Shown here in pieces: positions 7,216-9,588 of a stretch of 9,588 bases of DNA. A program made the translations under genes and the position numbers. The DNA comes from Granulicella sp. (GTDB lineage Bacteria; Acidobacteriota; Terriglobia; Terriglobales; Acidobacteriaceae). The DNA lies in assembly GCA_003133205.1 (NCBI GenBank), contig PKWK01000237.1, positions 1 through 9,588 on the forward strand, written 5' to 3'. The notes below the pieces were generated by a model, which saw only the letters and a program-made list of their open reading frames with translations, was not told the origin of the DNA and did not search any database. Numbering within the stretch: position 1 is the stretch's first letter; every line of letters begins with the position of its first letter.

Positions 7216-8886
7216 ATGAACATTGATCACACCATCCTGACCCTCATCGTCTTCACACCGCTCGCCGGTGCGCTACTGCTGGCGCTTCTGCCCGACCGCG
7301 GCAAGACCATGCAGTGGGGAGCGCTCGCGGTCACACTCTTCACCTTCCTGCTTACGCTCCACCTGCCGCTTAACTACGCCTATCAACAAGTCGTAGTCAC
7401 CGTCGGCCCCCACGCCTCAGGTCCGATCAGTTTCGGTCCGATAACACCCATGCCAGCCGGCTCCTTCCAGTTCGAGCAGAATGTCCCCTGGATCGCCTCG
7501 CCGCTCATCCACTACCACGTCGGCGTCGATGGTCTCTCGATGTGGCTGATGGTGCTGACCGGCCTGCTCGCGCCTCTCGGCGTACTCATCTCATGGCGCG
7601 CGGTCGACAGCCGCAAGAAGCTCTTCTATGTCCTCTTCCTGCTCCAACAGGTCGCCATGATGGGCATCTTCGTCTCCCTCGACATGTTCCTCTACTACGC
7701 GTTCTGGGAGATGTCGCTGGTGCCGATGACAATCCTCATCGCCACCTTCGGTCGCAGCGAACGCCGCCGCCGCGCCGCCATCAAGTATTTCCTCTACGCC
7801 TTCATCCCCTCCGCACTGCTGCTCGTATCAATGTTGTGGATCTACGCGCAGACAGGAACGTTCGATTTACCCAAGCTCGCGAGCCTCGCTGCGAACCACG
7901 CAATCTCGCCCAACACCGCCGCCCTCTGGCTCGCCTCTCTCGGCTTCCTGTTGGCCTTCGCAGTCAAGGTCCCTGTCTTCCCGCTGCATGGATGGCTCGT
8001 CGACGCGATCTGCGAGGCGCCCACCGCCGCAGTCATGGTGCTGGCAGGCAAGACAGCACTTTACTCCATGCTGCGTTTTTCCTTTGCTGTTTTCCCCGAA
8101 CAGTCGCACCGCATCGCGCCGCTGATGATCGCACTCGCGGCCATCGGCATAGTCTACGGATCGCTTCTCGCGCTGGTGCAGAACGACCTCAAGAAGCTCG
8201 CCGCTTATTCCACTCTCGGCCATCTCAGCTTCATCACGCTGGGTATCTTCACCTTCACCATCGCAGGCCTGGACGGCGGCATCTACCAGATCCTCAACCA
8301 CGGCATCTCCGGCGGTGCCTTCTTTATGTTGTTGGGGCTTCTCTATGAGCGCTATGGCACCTACGACATGCGCGAATACGGTGGCCTTGCCGCGAAGCTT
8401 CCCTGGGTGGCCGCACTGTTTGTCATCACCACTCTCTCCATCATCGGTCTGCCCATGTTGAACAGCTTCGTCGGCGAGTTCCTCATCCTCTCCGGCTCGA
8501 TGCAGTCGACCTTCGCGCATCATCACTTGTGGACCGCACTGGCAACCACCGGCGTCATCCTGAGCGCGGCCTACATGCTCAGCATGATTCAACGCGTCTT
8601 CTATTGCGACCTCGGCCCAAAGCCGGAAAAGATCGCCGGCTGGGATCTCGATGCGCGAGAACATCTTGCGCTCTGGCCCGTGGTCGCGCTGTTCCTCGTC
8701 ATGGGCGTCGCCTCGCCCCTCTGGCTAAAGGCAATTGACGGCGCAGGGGTTGCGATGGCCGATCATTCTCCAACCCTCAACGTAACGCCGCCGGATCATG
8801 TGATCAAGCTCGAGGCTGAGACTTACAAGTCCGTCAACGCTGCCCCGCCGACTGCGCTCCAGACCACTCCCGGAGGCACGCGCTGA
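7216..8886 (+). CDS. nuoM: NADH-quinone oxidoreductase subunit M (antiporter-like)
   Basis: NuoM is the middle antiporter-like proton-pumping subunit of the membrane arm. From the ATG at 7216 it has 556 residues. Key residues are E165 in FWEMSLVPM, K251 and H258 in KVPVFPLHGWLVDA, H362 in NHGISGGAFFMLLG and E421 in FVGEFLIL. The conserved YHVGVDGLSMWL begins at residue 100. It is about 45 residues longer than E. coli NuoM. A Gly/Pro-rich soluble loop at roughly 62-90 and a hydrophilic tail after the last membrane helix (about 511-556) stand out. It starts 7 bases after nuoL, and its TGA shares one base with the nuoN ATG (TGATG). Confidence 0.98.
   Translation: MNIDHTILTLIVFTPLAGALLLALLPDRGKTMQWGALAVTLFTFLLTLHLPLNYAYQQVVVTVGPHASGPISFGPITPMPAGSFQFEQNVPWIASPLIHYHVGVDGLSMWLMVLTGLLAPLGVLISWRAVDSRKKLFYVLFLLQQVAMMGIFVSLDMFLYYAFWEMSLVPMTILIATFGRSERRRRAAIKYFLYAFIPSALLLVSMLWIYAQTGTFDLPKLASLAANHAISPNTAALWLASLGFLLAFAVKVPVFPLHGWLVDAICEAPTAAVMVLAGKTALYSMLRFSFAVFPEQSHRIAPLMIALAAIGIVYGSLLALVQNDLKKLAAYSTLGHLSFITLGIFTFTIAGLDGGIYQILNHGISGGAFFMLLGLLYERYGTYDMREYGGLAAKLPWVAALFVITTLSIIGLPMLNSFVGEFLILSGSMQSTFAHHHLWTALATTGVILSAAYMLSMIQRVFYCDLGPKPEKIAGWDLDAREHLALWPVVALFLVMGVASPLWLKAIDGAGVAMADHSPTLNVTPPDHVIKLEAETYKSVNAAPPTALQTTPGGTR
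8872..8876 (+). promoter_or_regulatory. Shine-Dalgarno sequence of nuoN
   Basis: GGAGG in the final codons of nuoM lies 9 bases before the ATG at 8886, which overlaps the nuoM stop as TGATG. It supports this ATG as the nuoN start and coupled translation. Confidence 0.7.
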
Positions 8887-9588
8887 TGGCTCTTCCAACT
8901 CAAGTAATCGCGTTGCTCCCGGAGTATATCCTCACTGTCACCGGCGTCCTCATCATGCTGGTCGAGGCCGTTCTGAAGCCCGGCACCAGCCGCAAGCCGC
9001 TCGGTTGGCTAGCCATCGTGGGAACGGTCGCCACTGGTTTCGTCAGCTGGTATCAGCTCCGCCTCGGCGTTCTCACCGCCTTCAGCGGGATGATCCAAGT
9101 CGATGCCTTCAGCATCTTCTTTCATCTGCTCATCGGCGCAGTAGTCCTCGCCACGCTGCTTGGGTCGTTGGAATACTTCGAAGGAAACGCTGGCCACGCC
9201 GGCGAATACTATGCGCTGGTCCTCTTTGGGGCCGTTGGCATGATGTTCATGACCTGCTCGGTCGAACTTCTGATGGTCTTCATCGGCCTGGAAATCTCGT
9301 CGATCTCGACGTACATCATGGCGGGATTCCGCAAATCGCAGGCCTCAGCCTCCGAGTCCTCCATTAAGTATTTCCTGCTCGGCTCGTTCGCCACTGCGTT
9401 CTTCCTATACGGCATTGCGCTGGCGTTCGGCGCGACCGGGTCCACCAGCATTGCCGCCATCGCCGCCGGCCTCGGCACCAGTGCCACCCCGCACATGGCC
9501 TTTCTTGCGCTCGCGATGATGATCATTGGGCTCGGCTTCAAAGTCTCCGCCGCACCCTTCCACGTATGGACGCCCGACGTCTACCAGG
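8886..9588 (+). CDS. nuoN: NADH-quinone oxidoreductase subunit N, N-terminal part (3' truncated by the window)
   Basis: NuoN is the third antiporter-like proton channel of the membrane arm, next to NuoK. The first 234 residues are visible, about half of a usual NuoN. The product begins MALPTQVIALLPEYILTVTG, which is typical. The proton-path residues are present: E136 in FIGLEISSISTYIMAGF, K161 in SSIKYFLLGS and K219 in GFKVSAAPFHVWTPDVYQ, the family signature that is cut by the window end. Several hydrophobic helices precede it. The frame is open to the last base with no stop, so nothing suggests a broken gene. Confidence 0.97.
   Translation, partial: MALPTQVIALLPEYILTVTGVLIMLVEAVLKPGTSRKPLGWLAIVGTVATGFVSWYQLRLGVLTAFSGMIQVDAFSIFFHLLIGAVVLATLLGSLEYFEGNAGHAGEYYALVLFGAVGMMFMTCSVELLMVFIGLEISSISTYIMAGFRKSQASASESSIKYFLLGSFATAFFLYGIALAFGATGSTSIAAIAAGLGTSATPHMAFLALAMMIIGLGFKVSAAPFHVWTPDVYQ

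Noticed and set aside
7867..8664. Long minus-strand ORF (265 codons) opposite nuoM
   Set aside because: The sequence is charged low-complexity typical of an antisense frame, with no motif, and it lies wholly over the conserved nuoM coding sequence. The minus-strand frame at 2345-2971 is rejected for the same reason.
1..9588. CRISPR arrays, insertion sequences, tRNA or rRNA genes, attachment sites
   Set aside because: I saw no repeated spacer pattern, transposase, terminal inverted repeats or RNA gene motifs; nearly all the window is nuo coding sequence.

Overview
The window is a stretch of a GC-rich bacterial respiratory operon, all on the + strand. It encodes the distal half of proton-pumping NADH:quinone oxidoreductase (complex I, NDH-1). 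The order is nuoF (3' end only), a possible small membrane-protein ORF, nuoG, nuoH, nuoJ, nuoK, nuoL, nuoM and nuoN (5' part only). Every named subunit is recognised from conserved motifs. The style of the proteins and the GC-rich third positions suggest an Acidobacteriota bacterium of the Terriglobia type (Granulicella, Edaphobacter or Terriglobus-like). That placement is an impression from sequence style, not a demonstrated match.

Layout: positions 1-601 hold the end of NuoF (SLBB domain and N3 cluster domain). Positions 602-766 separate nuoF from nuoG and contain a 47-codon ORF with one hydrophobic segment. It starts at a TTG that overlaps the nuoF stop and has a Shine-Dalgarno sequence in front. 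nuoG (767-3169) encodes the large Fe-S subunit, and nuoH (3185-4258) the quinone-site membrane subunit. A 91-base gap (4259-4349) follows, where nuoI would usually lie; it has no gene, is AT-richer than its flanks and contains a plausible promoter. From nuoJ (4350) to the window end the genes are packed with gaps of 1 and 7 bases and overlaps of 4 and 1 bases, so nuoJKLMN is probably translated as a coupled unit.

How the parts work together: NuoF takes electrons from NADH through FMN and the N3 cluster, and NuoG carries them through a chain of Fe-S clusters towards the quinone site, which NuoH helps to form. NuoH, J, K, L, M and N are the membrane arm, and the charged residues needed for proton transfer are visible in them. 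NuoI, which normally bridges NuoG and the quinone site, is not encoded here.

The core is an ordinary complex I operon and I see no unrelated new system. The points worth a second look are the small ORF between nuoF and nuoG, the absence of nuoI from its usual place with a promoter-like gap instead, and a NuoG with two complete four-cysteine ferredoxin motifs where better-known NuoG proteins hold one cluster.
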